The notes under the pieces are model-generated. The model saw only the letters and a program-made list of their open reading frames with translations, was not told the origin of the DNA and did not search any database. A program made the translations under genes and the position numbers. From JBARCX01 sp049794535 (GTDB lineage: Bacteria > Pseudomonadota > Gammaproteobacteria > Xanthomonadales > Rhodanobacteraceae), in contig JBARCX010000128.1 of the NCBI GenBank assembly GCA_049794535.1, positions 1 through 13,854 of the forward strand: a DNA stretch of 13,854 nucleotides, read 5' to 3'. Below are positions 1-7,184 of the stretch, one piece after another (within the stretch, counting starts at the first letter, position 1; every line of letters starts with the position of its first letter).

Positions 1-1551
1 CCACGGCTGCGGCTGGGAGTTCCAGAACAAGCCTTGCCCATCGGTCAATTGATAGGTGTTGGTGCCATTGCTCAGGTTGACCACGATCGGATTCGGGTTG
101 CTCTTCGCCTGCAACAACTGATTGAGGCCGTCATCCTCGGAATGACTCTCTGCATACACCGCCGTGTAGTTGCCCACCGTCAGCGTATTACCCTCGAACA
201 ATTCCTTGCTGATATGGAATTCGTTGCTGGCCGATTCGATGCGTTTGTGGATGTACTCCGGGTTCTGAACAGTGACGTTCTCGTTCATGTTGGCCGGCGT
301 GCCATTGGTGTACATGGCTGTCGCGGTCAAGTTAGAGGGAAGACCGAACGAAGCCGCAGTGCTCGAGATGAAACTGCCCAAGGTGCTCGGGTTTGCACCG
401 GTACTAAAGAACGCACTCGTGTCCATGTTGCCCGCGACAACAATGGCCTTGTCAGAAAGCGACCAGCCGTTGCCGAAATCCAGATCCAGATTGCCGCCGA
501 ACATGTGCACGTCGCCGCCCTGGCCATTGGCCATGTCGACGTTGACACCACCTGGTGAACAACCGGCTGTGAAACACGGCGTAGTCTGGAAGAATTGATA
601 ACGGTCGGCATTACTGCCGAAGGTGCCGGTCAACGGACTGAAACCGGGGTAGTCCGAGAACTTGCCGGGGGCAGGATTGAGAATCGGCGTGTCGGTAACG
701 AACTGGTTTTTGTCCTGCAGCTCGCGCGCATAGAACATGATCGAACCGTGGTCCAGGTCATGGCTCAAGGTCGCAGTCAGCTGGCCACCCTTGTCGGCGG
801 CGAATTGCGGATCGCGCACACCATCGGATTTACGCCAGAAGCCGCCGATACTGCCGTACCAGCCGCTATCTTTGCCGATGGGGAAGCCGTAAAAACCGTC
901 AAGGCGAACCATTCCCTCTGATCCGTAGGTGACGCCGACATCGCCTGCGGGCGTTGAGGAGCCCTCCTTCAGAATGAAGTTTGCGATAAGTCCAGGCTGG
1001 CCGTTGCCGTACAGAACCGAAGGCCCCCCCTGCAAGGCTTCAACGCGATCAATGGTGTCATCGAGGCGGAACATGGCGTCGGTGAAATACTCCCACTTCG
1101 GGAAAAGCGGCGAGCCATTCATCTGTAAGGTAACAAACGGTGCGCCACTGTCCGACGGGAAGCCCGCGACCTCGATATTCGCACCGGTCTGGCCACCGGA
1201 AGATTCCGGATAAACACCCGGCGACATCTTCAAGAGGTCAGCCGCGCTGATCGGGTTGAGCTCTTTGATCTGTTCGTTCGTCGCCGTAGTAATCGAATAG
1301 CTGGCGTCGATTCGCTTGATACCGCCAAAAGCCGAATTACCGGTGATCACCACCTGGTTGAGCGTCTGTGCGGATTTCGATGCATCGACATTCGATGCGG
1401 CAGGCTTCTGCTTGCCTTGGTCTGCGGATGCTGCGGTTTGCGGCGATGAAGCTTGAGGCGATGCGTCTTGGGCGTGGACCATGCCAGCCGTCAACATGAC
1501 GCCGATGGCAACGGTCAATGCCCGTTGGTTGAGCTGCTTGCGACTTCTCAT
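1..1551 (-). CDS. TonB-dependent outer-membrane receptor, C-terminus beyond left edge (receptor 1)
   Basis: The frame is open from ATG 1551 to base 1, giving 517 residues with no stop, so the gene continues past the left edge. The start follows a GGGAGGGG ribosome site. Residues 1-27 are a signal peptide (basic MRSRK, hydrophobic core, VHA|QD). A Ser/Ala/Gln-rich linker follows, then a TonB-box-like LNQVVITG (64-71). The plug domain (about 85-200) contains the typical VEALQGGPSVLYGNGQPG segment near 170-187. The rest alternates as beta-barrel strands and loops. Such receptors import large ligands across the outer membrane using TonB/ExbBD energy. The ligand cannot be read from the sequence; divergence from a DgoR-like regulator and nearby galactosidases suggest a sugar. 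It does not resemble receptor 2 beyond the fold. A CFTAGC pair near residue 328 could form a loop disulfide. Confidence 0.93.
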   Translation of the reverse strand, partial: MRSRKQLNQRALTVAIGVMLTAGMVHAQDASPQASSPQTAASADQGKQKPAASNVDASKSAQTLNQVVITGNSAFGGIKRIDASYSITTATNEQIKELNPISAADLLKMSPGVYPESSGGQTGANIEVAGFPSDSGAPFVTLQMNGSPLFPKWEYFTDAMFRLDDTIDRVEALQGGPSVLYGNGQPGLIANFILKEGSSTPAGDVGVTYGSEGMVRLDGFYGFPIGKDSGWYGSIGGFWRKSDGVRDPQFAADKGGQLTATLSHDLDHGSIMFYARELQDKNQFVTDTPILNPAPGKFSDYPGFSPLTGTFGSNADRYQFFQTTPCFTAGCSPGGVNVDMANGQGGDVHMFGGNLDLDFGNGWSLSDKAIVVAGNMDTSAFFSTGANPSTLGSFISSTAASFGLPSNLTATAMYTNGTPANMNENVTVQNPEYIHKRIESASNEFHISKELFEGNTLTVGNYTAVYAESHSEDDGLNQLLQAKSNPNPIVVNLSNGTNTYQLTDGQGLFWNSQPQPW

Positions 1552-1564
1552 TGTGACTCCCCTC

Positions 1565-1604
1565 CCGGGTACAAATTGGTGATGTTTTTTTTGTATGAAC
1601 CCGG
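1565..1604 (-). promoter_or_regulatory. Inverted repeat in the 5' leader of receptor 1
   Basis: On the plus strand CCGGGT (1565-1570) pairs with ACCCGG (1599-1604), and inside it ACAAA (1571-1575) pairs with TTTGT (1590-1594), leaving a 4-nt bulge and a T-rich loop. In the receptor 1 mRNA the stem ends a few bases before the GGGAGGGG ribosome site, so it could modulate translation. The loop side also carries TTTGTATGA (1590-1598), a 9-mer found again in both regulator-side operators. It may therefore be a DNA site rather than, or as well as, an RNA structure. Confidence 0.4.
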
Positions 1605-1724
1605 TGCGTCGACGCCTGCACGTCGGCAAATTCCATCTCACTCTGAGGCTGTCTCGCCCCTTCTTTCGCCGCTCACGCCGCAGATCTCGCACCGGCGGCA
1701 AGCATCCTAACCCAGAATTTTTAT

Positions 1725-1740
1725 TAGTACTACGATAGTA
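1725..1740. promoter_or_regulatory. Operator-like palindrome on the receptor 1 side
   Basis: TACTA-CGA-TAGTA (1728-1740) is a perfect inverted repeat. The overlapping TAGTACTACGA (1725-1735) fits TNGTNNNACNA, the general operator pattern of the FadR subfamily of GntR regulators. On the minus strand it is preceded, 12 nt before TTACTATC, by TTGTAT, a possible -35 box, so a bound repressor would cover the receptor 1 promoter. A closely similar site lies at 10181-10195 upstream of receptor 2 with the same spacing to a TTG hexamer. Confidence 0.5.
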
Positions 1741-1992
1741 AAATACGCTCAACATACAACGACGCAACGTTGTGCACCGCGCAATACCACTCGTCGGCTG
1801 CACGATTAACTGTTGTTGGTTTACAGGGAGTGTGCGAACGCGATGCAGGCTCCAAGAACCTGCGAGCAACTTGCATGCTTCCCCCCCACATAGGGCGCGC
1901 CCTGGTGCGCAAGTACGGACCGAATTCGGCGATGACAAGCCTAAGTTGGCGCAGCTTCTAAGTACCCGCGCACCGCCACTATTTCTAAGCGC

Positions 1993-2028
1993 CACACAAA
2001 CTTCACGTCGTATGTTTGTATGATAAAT
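1993..2028. promoter_or_regulatory. Regulator-side operator, copy A
   Basis: ACAAAC (1996-2001) and GTTTGT (2014-2019) form a perfect inverted repeat with a 12-nt spacer; extended to nine bases the arms match 8 of 9. The right arm runs into GTTTGTATGATAAAT (2014-2028), identical base for base to 10312-10326 ahead of regulator B. TTGTATGATAA differs at one position from the FadR-subfamily pattern TNGTNNNACNA. The site lies about 110 nt before the regulator start, a plausible place for autoregulation. Confidence 0.5.
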
Positions 2029-2869
2029 GGTGTACACCGCTGCACTGCAGCGCACATCCATACAACAGGCAACGATAGTCATAACGACTACGTCACCATG
2101 CGGCAATCGTCCATACAGGGGAGCAAAGTTGATCATGAAAGCGACGGATTCGCGCAGTTTGCACGGCCATGTGGTACGCGAATTAGGCAAGCGCATTGTT
2201 GTCGGGGATTTAAGCCCCGGGGATATATTGCCGCGCGAAGACGTGCTGGCCGAAAGCATGGGCGTGAGCCGTACGGCGCTGCGCGAGGCGTTGAAGGTGC
2301 TATCGGCTAAAGGCCTGATCGAAGCGCGCCCCAAAATTGGTACGCGCGTTCGCCCCAAGGACGCATGGAATCAGCTGGATGCCGATATCCTTTCATGGCG
2401 CTGCGCCTCGATGCCAACCGACGACTTCATCGAAAAGCTGGTGGAGATGCGGGAGATCATCGAACCAGCCGCTGCTGCGGCAGCGGCACGCAAACGCACT
2501 ACGGCCCAGCTGTCCAAGATCGATCTCGCTTACCGCAACATGGAGGCTGCGAAAGATTCTAATGAGTGGGCAGTAGCAGATCTCAGCTTTCACGATGCCG
2601 TGCTTCAGGCGACCGGCAACGAATTGATGATCTCGCTTTTTTCAGTCGTCGAAACTGCACTTGGCATGTTCTTCGTGCTGTCGGCGCAGACCGCTGGCGA
2701 CTTCAAGTATTCACTACCGCATCATCTCAAAGTGCTCGAAGCCATTCGCCGCAATCAGCCGGAAGTCGCCCGCAAAGCGATGCAGGGCATGATTGCCGAT
2801 TCGAAGGCTAACCTGCACAAAAAGCGCAAAGGGCCTGCCAGCAAGGGAGGCTCTAAAAAAGCATCCTAA
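1995..2869 (+). repeat. Direct repeat copy A (regulator gene plus leader)
   Basis: This segment matches 10294-11177 in the same orientation. Over the 735-nt reading frame I count about 60 base differences by eye (roughly 92% identity), most of them silent. The leader of about 140 nt is more diverged but shares the CAAAC-N12-GTTTG operator, the 15-base GTTTGTATGATAAAT and the AAAGTTGATCATG start context. Similarity stops at the stop codons. The partner copy is 8308 bp away, start to start. Confidence 0.85.
2135..2869 (+). CDS. GntR-family FCD-domain transcriptional regulator, DgoR-like (copy A)
   Basis: The product is 244 aa from ATG 2135. A winged helix (about 8-72) contains AESMGVSRTALREALKVL (39-56), the classic GntR recognition segment. 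A linker with WNQLDADILSW (78-88) leads to an all-alpha FCD effector domain (about 98-225) with the metal-site pattern D149-x3-H153 and H196/H197. The overall spacing and segments such as RPKDAWNQLDADIL and FHDAVLQATGN recall E. coli DgoR, the galactonate-responsive repressor. The third metal His common in FCD proteins appears to be Ile220. A basic tail (229-244, KKRKG...) follows. GGGGAG lies 11 nt before ATG 2135 but only 5 nt before an in-frame TTG at 2129, so TTG initiation is possible; a longer in-frame ATG at 2027 overlaps the operator and is unlikely. Inferred role: ligand-relieved repressor of the receptors, and probably of itself. The effector is unproven. Confidence 0.9.
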   Translation: MKATDSRSLHGHVVRELGKRIVVGDLSPGDILPREDVLAESMGVSRTALREALKVLSAKGLIEARPKIGTRVRPKDAWNQLDADILSWRCASMPTDDFIEKLVEMREIIEPAAAAAAARKRTTAQLSKIDLAYRNMEAAKDSNEWAVADLSFHDAVLQATGNELMISLFSVVETALGMFFVLSAQTAGDFKYSLPHHLKVLEAIRRNQPEVARKAMQGMIADSKANLHKKRKGPASKGGSKKAS

Positions 2870-2884
2870 GCCAACCCTTTGGCT
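2869..2884. terminator. Short hairpin between convergent genes
   Basis: AGCCAA (2869-2874) and TTGGCT (2879-2884) form a 6-bp stem with a CCCT loop in the 24-nt gap between the convergent regulator A and epimerase genes. Its position suits a bidirectional terminator, but neither side has a convincing T-tract, so the call is weak. Confidence 0.3.
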
Positions 2885-2893
2885 GTCGCCCAT

Positions 2894-3781
2894 TCAGCCG
2901 CGCAACGCATCCATTACGCGAAAGACGAACCGGCGCCGCAGTGTCGCTTGCGGCGACAGCATGGTCATGCCGTGGGCGATTGCGCCGCCGGGCAAGTGCA
3001 CCGCGTTGATCGGATGATCGACCGGTTCGAAGCAAAAGAAGTCGCCGTCGGCCGGCGTGTACAGCACGTAGGTATCGACATCGGCGCTGATCGCCAGGCC
3101 AAGCCCGTAAGCCGGCCAGTGGATCTCGGCCTCACCCGACCAGGCATGAAAGGCGTGATCCAGGCCCGCGTGCGGCAACGTGCGCTCGTTCTGGAAATTC
3201 CAAGGCGAAGGCACTGCGACCCGTTCGACCGGTAGCGGCGAGCGTCCGTCGTTGAGCCACACCTGCGGCGCCGGCGCATGCAAACGCACGCCGCCGTGGC
3301 GAGGGAAGAACGGATGCAGGCCGAGCCCGAACGGCATCGATAGCGGCCCGGTATTGGTCACTTCCAGATCGACCTGCAAGGCATCATTGAGCAAGACGTA
3401 ACGCAAAGTCGCTGCGTAATCGTAGGCATCGGCGCTGGATTCACGCAGCGACAGCCGCGTCTCGCGTGCGTCGTGCGCTTGCACCTGCCAGGCGCGCTGC
3501 CAGCCGCTGCCATGGATGGGCAGCGGCTCATCGTCGCGATTGGGCGTCAGCGGAATCCAGCGCTCGTCCACGTGGAAGCCACCTTGCGCAATGCGATTGC
3601 TCCATGGCAACAACGGGTAGCAGGCCAACCGATTGGGATCGATTCGCCGGTCCGTCGGCGACTCGCAGGAACGCATCAACGCGATCGGTTTGCCCCGCCC
3701 GTACCAGTCGAAGCCGGCGAGCCCGCCGCCGGCTTCGGCCAGAATCCGCACGCCAAGTGTGGCGTTCTCCATCGATAGCAC
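2894..3781 (-). CDS. Aldose 1-epimerase / galactose mutarotase-like protein
   Basis: The product is 295 aa and has no signal peptide, so it is cytoplasmic. It has the galactose-mutarotase-like beta-sandwich fold. Recognisable residues are WSNRI (N62, R63), PIHGSGW (H90), GLGLHPFF (H156, expected catalytic acid), LDHAF (D208) and CFEPVDH (E252, expected catalytic base). The family interconverts alpha and beta anomers of aldohexoses. The start is GTG 3781, because GAGGT lies 8 nt upstream; the nearby ATG 3772 would be 17 nt away. It begins 57 nt after the GH27 stop and is the last gene of the glycosidase operon. With an alpha- and a beta-galactosidase upstream, galactose is the likely substrate. 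A glucose or glucose-6-phosphate epimerase of the same fold is the main alternative. Confidence 0.9.
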   Translation of the reverse strand: MLSMENATLGVRILAEAGGGLAGFDWYGRGKPIALMRSCESPTDRRIDPNRLACYPLLPWSNRIAQGGFHVDERWIPLTPNRDDEPLPIHGSGWQRAWQVQAHDARETRLSLRESSADAYDYAATLRYVLLNDALQVDLEVTNTGPLSMPFGLGLHPFFPRHGGVRLHAPAPQVWLNDGRSPLPVERVAVPSPWNFQNERTLPHAGLDHAFHAWSGEAEIHWPAYGLGLAISADVDTYVLYTPADGDFFCFEPVDHPINAVHLPGGAIAHGMTMLSPQATLRRRFVFRVMDALRG

Positions 3782-3838
3782 GCGCTTTACCTCGACCTAA
3801 ACCTGCGCGCGCCGGCGCTAACGATTGCCCGCATCAGG

Positions 3839-5044
3839 TCAGTCATGGCTGATGCGGTACAGCGCGGTGGCATGCGCTGGCAGGTGAACCTTGATCGAGC
3901 CATCACCGTCCGTCTGTGTGTGAGCCCAAAGATCACGCACGTGATAACTACCCGGTGTCTTCAAGCCGATTTCCTCAGCGCCCACACTGGCATCGTGCGC
4001 GGTATCGGTTTCGTTGAACACGGCCACTGCGCGACTACCGTCCTTGAGCGGCTTGACGATCACGTGAATGCCTCCCGTGTCGCGCACCTGCCGGCCTTGC
4101 ACGCCGAGCGGATCCTGATCCACCGCAATGACTTCCTTGTTGAGCAGAATCTGCAGCGCTTCCGGCTTGATCGTGCGCAGGTCGGTGCCGATCAGCAACG
4201 GCGCGGCCATGATCGACCACAAGCTGAAGTGGCTGCGATATTCGACATCGTTCATGCCGCCATTGCCCACCTCGAGCATGTCGGGGTCATTCCAGTGGCC
4301 GGGTGTGGCATAGCGATCGAGCACGACGTTCTCTTTGAAGATCTTCAACATCGAGGCGTAGTTGTCGCTGATGTCACCGGTGGTGCGCCAGGACTGCGCG
4401 TCGACCGGTGGCTTACCCGCCCACAGCCAGGGTTTGTTTTCGCCCCATTCGCAGACGCTGAAGAAGATTGGTCGACCGGTCGCACGTAAGGCTTCGGCCA
4501 TCGCCGTATAGCGCTGTTTGGCATCGACCTTCTGGTTATTGCAGTTGTCGTATTTCAGGTAGTCCACGTCCCATGAGGCGATCGTTGCGGCATCCTGTTT
4601 CTCATGGCCGAGGCCACCGGGGAAGCCACGATTTTCCTGCAACGGCTCGCAGGTGGAGGTGCCTGCGCTGGAATACACGCCGAACTTCAGGCCGCGCTGG
4701 TGGATGTAGTCGGCCAGCGCCTTAATGCCACTGGGGAAGCGCTTTGGGTTGGCCTGTAGATGCCCGTCCTTGTCGCGCTGCCAGTTGGCCCAGCAGTCGT
4801 CGATGTTGACATAGCGGTAGCCGGCGTCCTTCAGTCCCAGGCTGATGAACTTGTCGGCGATGCCGCGAATCATCGTTTCATTGAACTCGTCGCGACAATG
4901 CGTGGAGTTCCAGTTGTTGAAACCCATCTGCGGTAAGTTGGGTGCGGCCTGATCGGCGCGAGCAGTGGCGGCACCGGCCGCGACGACAGAAACGAAAGCG
5001 AACGAAGCGGTGACACGCAGCCAACTGGCTAGAGGACTATTCAT
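3839..5044 (-). CDS. Secreted alpha-galactosidase, glycoside hydrolase family 27
   Basis: The product is 401 aa, usual for GH27. A signal peptide spans 1-30 (hydrophobic core, ATARA|DQ), implying periplasmic export. The barrel starts at MGFNNWNSTHC (40-50) and continues through YVNIDDCW (78-85) and KFGVYSSAGTSTC (120-132). The nucleophile is D166 in YLKYDNC, and the acid/base is D224 in WRTTGDI, matching human alpha-Gal A D170 and D231. HWNDPDML (250-257) and MAAPLLIGTDLR (279-290) are also typical, and a beta-rich C-terminal domain follows about residue 310. It releases terminal alpha-1,6-linked galactose, for example from galactomannan or raffinose-type sugars. ATG 5044 is chosen because GGAG is 8 nt upstream and the signal peptide begins there; ATG 5050 is only 2 nt from GGAG, and the frame open to ATG 5158 adds an implausible leader. 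It lies 115 nt after the GH35 gene. Confidence 0.95.
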   Translation of the reverse strand: MNSPLASWLRVTASFAFVSVVAAGAATARADQAAPNLPQMGFNNWNSTHCRDEFNETMIRGIADKFISLGLKDAGYRYVNIDDCWANWQRDKDGHLQANPKRFPSGIKALADYIHQRGLKFGVYSSAGTSTCEPLQENRGFPGGLGHEKQDAATIASWDVDYLKYDNCNNQKVDAKQRYTAMAEALRATGRPIFFSVCEWGENKPWLWAGKPPVDAQSWRTTGDISDNYASMLKIFKENVVLDRYATPGHWNDPDMLEVGNGGMNDVEYRSHFSLWSIMAAPLLIGTDLRTIKPEALQILLNKEVIAVDQDPLGVQGRQVRDTGGIHVIVKPLKDGSRAVAVFNETDTAHDASVGAEEIGLKTPGSYHVRDLWAHTQTDGDGSIKVHLPAHATALYRISHD

Positions 5045-5159
5045 CAGCATTTCTCCACGATGAGTGATACAGGATCGGGTATGCATCGGCGGCGAGCCGG
5101 GTTGCATAGCGGCGATACAAACAAAGTGTTTGGGTAAGATGTTTGAGCGTTGCGCCACC
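5045..5159 (-). promoter_or_regulatory. GH35-GH27 spacer with a CAAAC/GTTTG inverted repeat
   Basis: CAAAC (5118-5122) and GTTTG (5128-5132) form a 5-bp inverted repeat with a 5-nt gap. Read on the gene strand it ends in GTTTGTATCG, close to the GTTTGTATGA of the regulator operators but with a shorter spacer. It could be a weak internal control site or an RNA hairpin after the GH35 stop. No clear promoter was seen. Confidence 0.25.
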
Positions 5160-7067
5160 TCATCCTTGAGGAACCTTCACACGCGTCGTTCCAAAATTGG
5201 GTTGCTTCAACATGTTCAGCACGGGCTGGCCTTCCACCAACAGATCCAGCACCACCAGTCGATTGCCGCTGGGTTTCAGCCAAGCACCGGGTACGTACAG
5301 AGTTTGCTGCGGGCCAATGGTCCAGGTGCGACCCAACGGGCGGCCGTTAAGCCAGACAAAACCCTTACCGAGGGCTGCGGTGCTCAGGAAGGTATCCGCG
5401 TTGGCATTACCCGAAACCGGCGCATCGAAGCTCGCGCGATAGAAGCACGGCGCGTGCTGGCACGGCGCATGGGTGTAAGACAGAGCATCGCTGTTGGTAA
5501 ACGGTAGCGAATAGATCTGCCAGTCGAATAGCGCATGTCCTTGCAGACTGACCGAACCCAGGATGCCCTTACGCTCGCTGCGCAGTTGCTCACCGAAGTT
5601 TATGCGTCCGTCGTTCTGCACCAACAAGTCCAGTGTGTCGCCCTTGGCGAGTTTGATCGCCAACCGATCCTGCTTCAGTCGTCGGTCGAGCGTACCGACA
5701 CGCTTGCCGTTGACATAGATCTGCGCATAGTCGTGCAGCCCGTCGATGCGCAGTTGACCCGCGACGTTAGCGTCGATGCGCTTGCGATACAGAATGTCGC
5801 CGTAGGCCTGCCCCAACGCTTCCATCGTCTTAAGCTCGTGCGACGACGTCGGCATCGGCAGCGTATCCCATAGCGAAACCGACTCGTCCAGCTTCACCCC
5901 GCTGATGGCCTGGGTGGTCGGGATCGCCGGCACCGGCGGCAAGGCGGCGTCGGTCGCCTCGGCGATCACCTGGCGCATCGCGTAGTACTTCGGCGTGGGT
6001 CGCCCGCTCTCGTCCAGCGGACTGTCGTAGTCGTAGCTGGTCACGTCGGGCTGATAGCTGTCGTCATCCCAATTGGCACCGTTCATCCAGCCGAACGAGG
6101 TACCGCCATGGAACATATAGAAATTGACCGAATAGCCCTGCTTCAACATCCAGGCCAGTTCGTCGGCAACCAGCTTGGGATCGGCGACATGATGCGGCGC
6201 CCCCCAGTGGTCGAACCAGCCCACCCAGTATTCACCGGCCATGAAAGGCCCACCCGGCTGCCACGTATGCAACTGCGCAAACTTTTCACGTGCGTGGCCG
6301 ACGCCAAAGTTAATCACCTTGAGCAGGCCGGGCAGCGAGCCCGGTTGCTCGGCACTGTCGGAGGTGTACAACAGCGACGCGTCGAAGCCGCCATCGGTTA
6401 CCGCGTGACGAATCTGTTCCAGGTAGGCGCTGTCCTTGCCGAAGCTGCCGTATTCGTTCTCTACCTGCACGGCGATGATGTTGCCACCGCGAGCTAGCTG
6501 CAGCGGCGCCAGTTCCTGACCCAACCGGTGCAGCCAGCGCTGCGCCGGTTGCATGAACTTCGGATCGGTGCTGCGCACCTTGATGTCCTTATCTTTCAGC
6601 AGCCACGCGGGGAAGCCGCCGAATTCCCATTCGGCGCAAACGTATGGGCCGGGTCGTAGGATCACGTACAGGCCCTCCTGCTGCGCCTCGCGAATGAATT
6701 CAGCGACGTCGTTCTGCCCACTGAAATCGTAATGACCGGGCGTCGCCTCGTGCGCATTCCAGAACACATACGTTGTGATGGTATTCAAACCCATCGCCTT
6801 GGCCATCTTAAGGCGCGCACGCCAATACTCGCGTGGAATACGCGGATAGTGCATCTCGCCTGAGATGATCCGGAACGGCTTGCCATTCAGCAGCAACTGG
6901 CCGTCCTTGGCTACCAGCGGGGTCGTTCCCGGTGCAGCGGCCGGTGCAGCAAACACACTGCTCGCGAGAAACGCGCCAAGTAACGCAGCCATGGAAATAC
7001 GTCGCAATGAATTTATGGGAGCATTCCGCTTAAGAAGTGAGAGTCCGCCTTTCCATACATTGTTCAT
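5160..7067 (-). CDS. Secreted beta-galactosidase, glycoside hydrolase family 35
   Basis: The product is 635 aa. The N-terminus is a long basic stretch followed by a hydrophobic core (26-40) and a likely cleavage at VFA|AP, so it is exported. The barrel runs from about 50 to 370, with FRIISGEMHYPRIP (65-78), YVFWNAHE (100-107), RPGPYVCAEWEFGGFPAWL (138-156), the acid/base E205 in QVENEYGSFG and the nucleophile E279 in FMAGEYWVGWFDHWG. FYMFHGGTSFGWMNG is another GH35 signature. The C-terminal jelly-roll contains FVWLNGRPLGRTW and IGPQQTLYVPGAWL. The family removes terminal beta-linked galactose from galactans, xyloglucan side chains or galacto-oligosaccharides. No strong ribosome site is visible; GAG lies 7 nt before ATG 7067, and the in-frame ATG 6992 would cut the basic n-region. 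It lies 117 nt after receptor 2 and is probably co-transcribed with it. Confidence 0.95.
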   Translation of the reverse strand: MNNVWKGGLSLLKRNAPINSLRRISMAALLGAFLASSVFAAPAAAPGTTPLVAKDGQLLLNGKPFRIISGEMHYPRIPREYWRARLKMAKAMGLNTITTYVFWNAHEATPGHYDFSGQNDVAEFIREAQQEGLYVILRPGPYVCAEWEFGGFPAWLLKDKDIKVRSTDPKFMQPAQRWLHRLGQELAPLQLARGGNIIAVQVENEYGSFGKDSAYLEQIRHAVTDGGFDASLLYTSDSAEQPGSLPGLLKVINFGVGHAREKFAQLHTWQPGGPFMAGEYWVGWFDHWGAPHHVADPKLVADELAWMLKQGYSVNFYMFHGGTSFGWMNGANWDDDSYQPDVTSYDYDSPLDESGRPTPKYYAMRQVIAEATDAALPPVPAIPTTQAISGVKLDESVSLWDTLPMPTSSHELKTMEALGQAYGDILYRKRIDANVAGQLRIDGLHDYAQIYVNGKRVGTLDRRLKQDRLAIKLAKGDTLDLLVQNDGRINFGEQLRSERKGILGSVSLQGHALFDWQIYSLPFTNSDALSYTHAPCQHAPCFYRASFDAPVSGNANADTFLSTAALGKGFVWLNGRPLGRTWTIGPQQTLYVPGAWLKPSGNRLVVLDLLVEGQPVLNMLKQPNFGTTRVKVPQG

Positions 7068-7117
7068 GCAATATCTCGAGGCAAATATCTTAAAGTCCAG
7101 ACCGCAACCAAGGCATC

Positions 7118-7153
7118 GACTTCAGTTCCAACATCGCTCGCGGAACCGAAGTC
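7118..7153 (-). promoter_or_regulatory. Intergenic 12-bp mRNA hairpin between receptor 2 and the GH35 gene
   Basis: The arms 7118-7129 and 7142-7153 are complementary at 11 of 12 positions around a 12-nt loop. The one exception is A/C on the plus strand, which reads as a G-U wobble in RNA made from the minus strand. The stem is thus fully paired only in the operon transcript. No U-tract follows, so it is not a standard terminator. An RNA stability or processing element, or partial attenuator, separating receptor from enzyme expression is more likely. Confidence 0.5.
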
Positions 7154-7184
7154 ATTCAACCAATGCCCCGTCCAGTCCATGTCA

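Larger units (their letters stand above)
1552..2134. promoter_or_regulatory. Divergent intergenic control region between receptor 1 and regulator A
   Basis: This 583-nt stretch separates the two divergent starts. It holds a 5'-leader inverted repeat next to receptor 1 (1565-1604), an operator-like palindrome (1728-1740) and a regulator-side inverted repeat (1993-2022). From about 1995 onward it is homologous to the leader of regulator B. The middle, about 1745-1990, shows no credible gene: the short frames there lack ribosome sites and family resemblance. It does contain a C7 tract and a 12-bp GC palindrome (1892-1903) of unknown meaning. Confidence 0.7.

Noticed and set aside
1892..1903. 12-bp perfect palindrome AGGGCGCGCCCT
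   Set aside because: A GC-rich palindrome can arise by chance here; it has no partner in the second divergent region and no relation to the other operator-like sites.
1453..2023. Short frames on both strands in the receptor 1 / regulator A spacer
   Set aside because: No start signals or family resemblance; the region is better explained as a control region.
2027..2134. 36-residue N-terminal extension of regulator A from ATG 2027
   Set aside because: The extension overlaps the operator, lacks a ribosome site, does not resemble GntR proteins and is absent from regulator B; ATG 2135 gives equal-length paralogues.
5045..5158. 38-residue extension of the alpha-galactosidase to ATG 5158
   Set aside because: It would place the signal peptide internally; GGAG sits 8 nt before ATG 5044, where the signal peptide begins.
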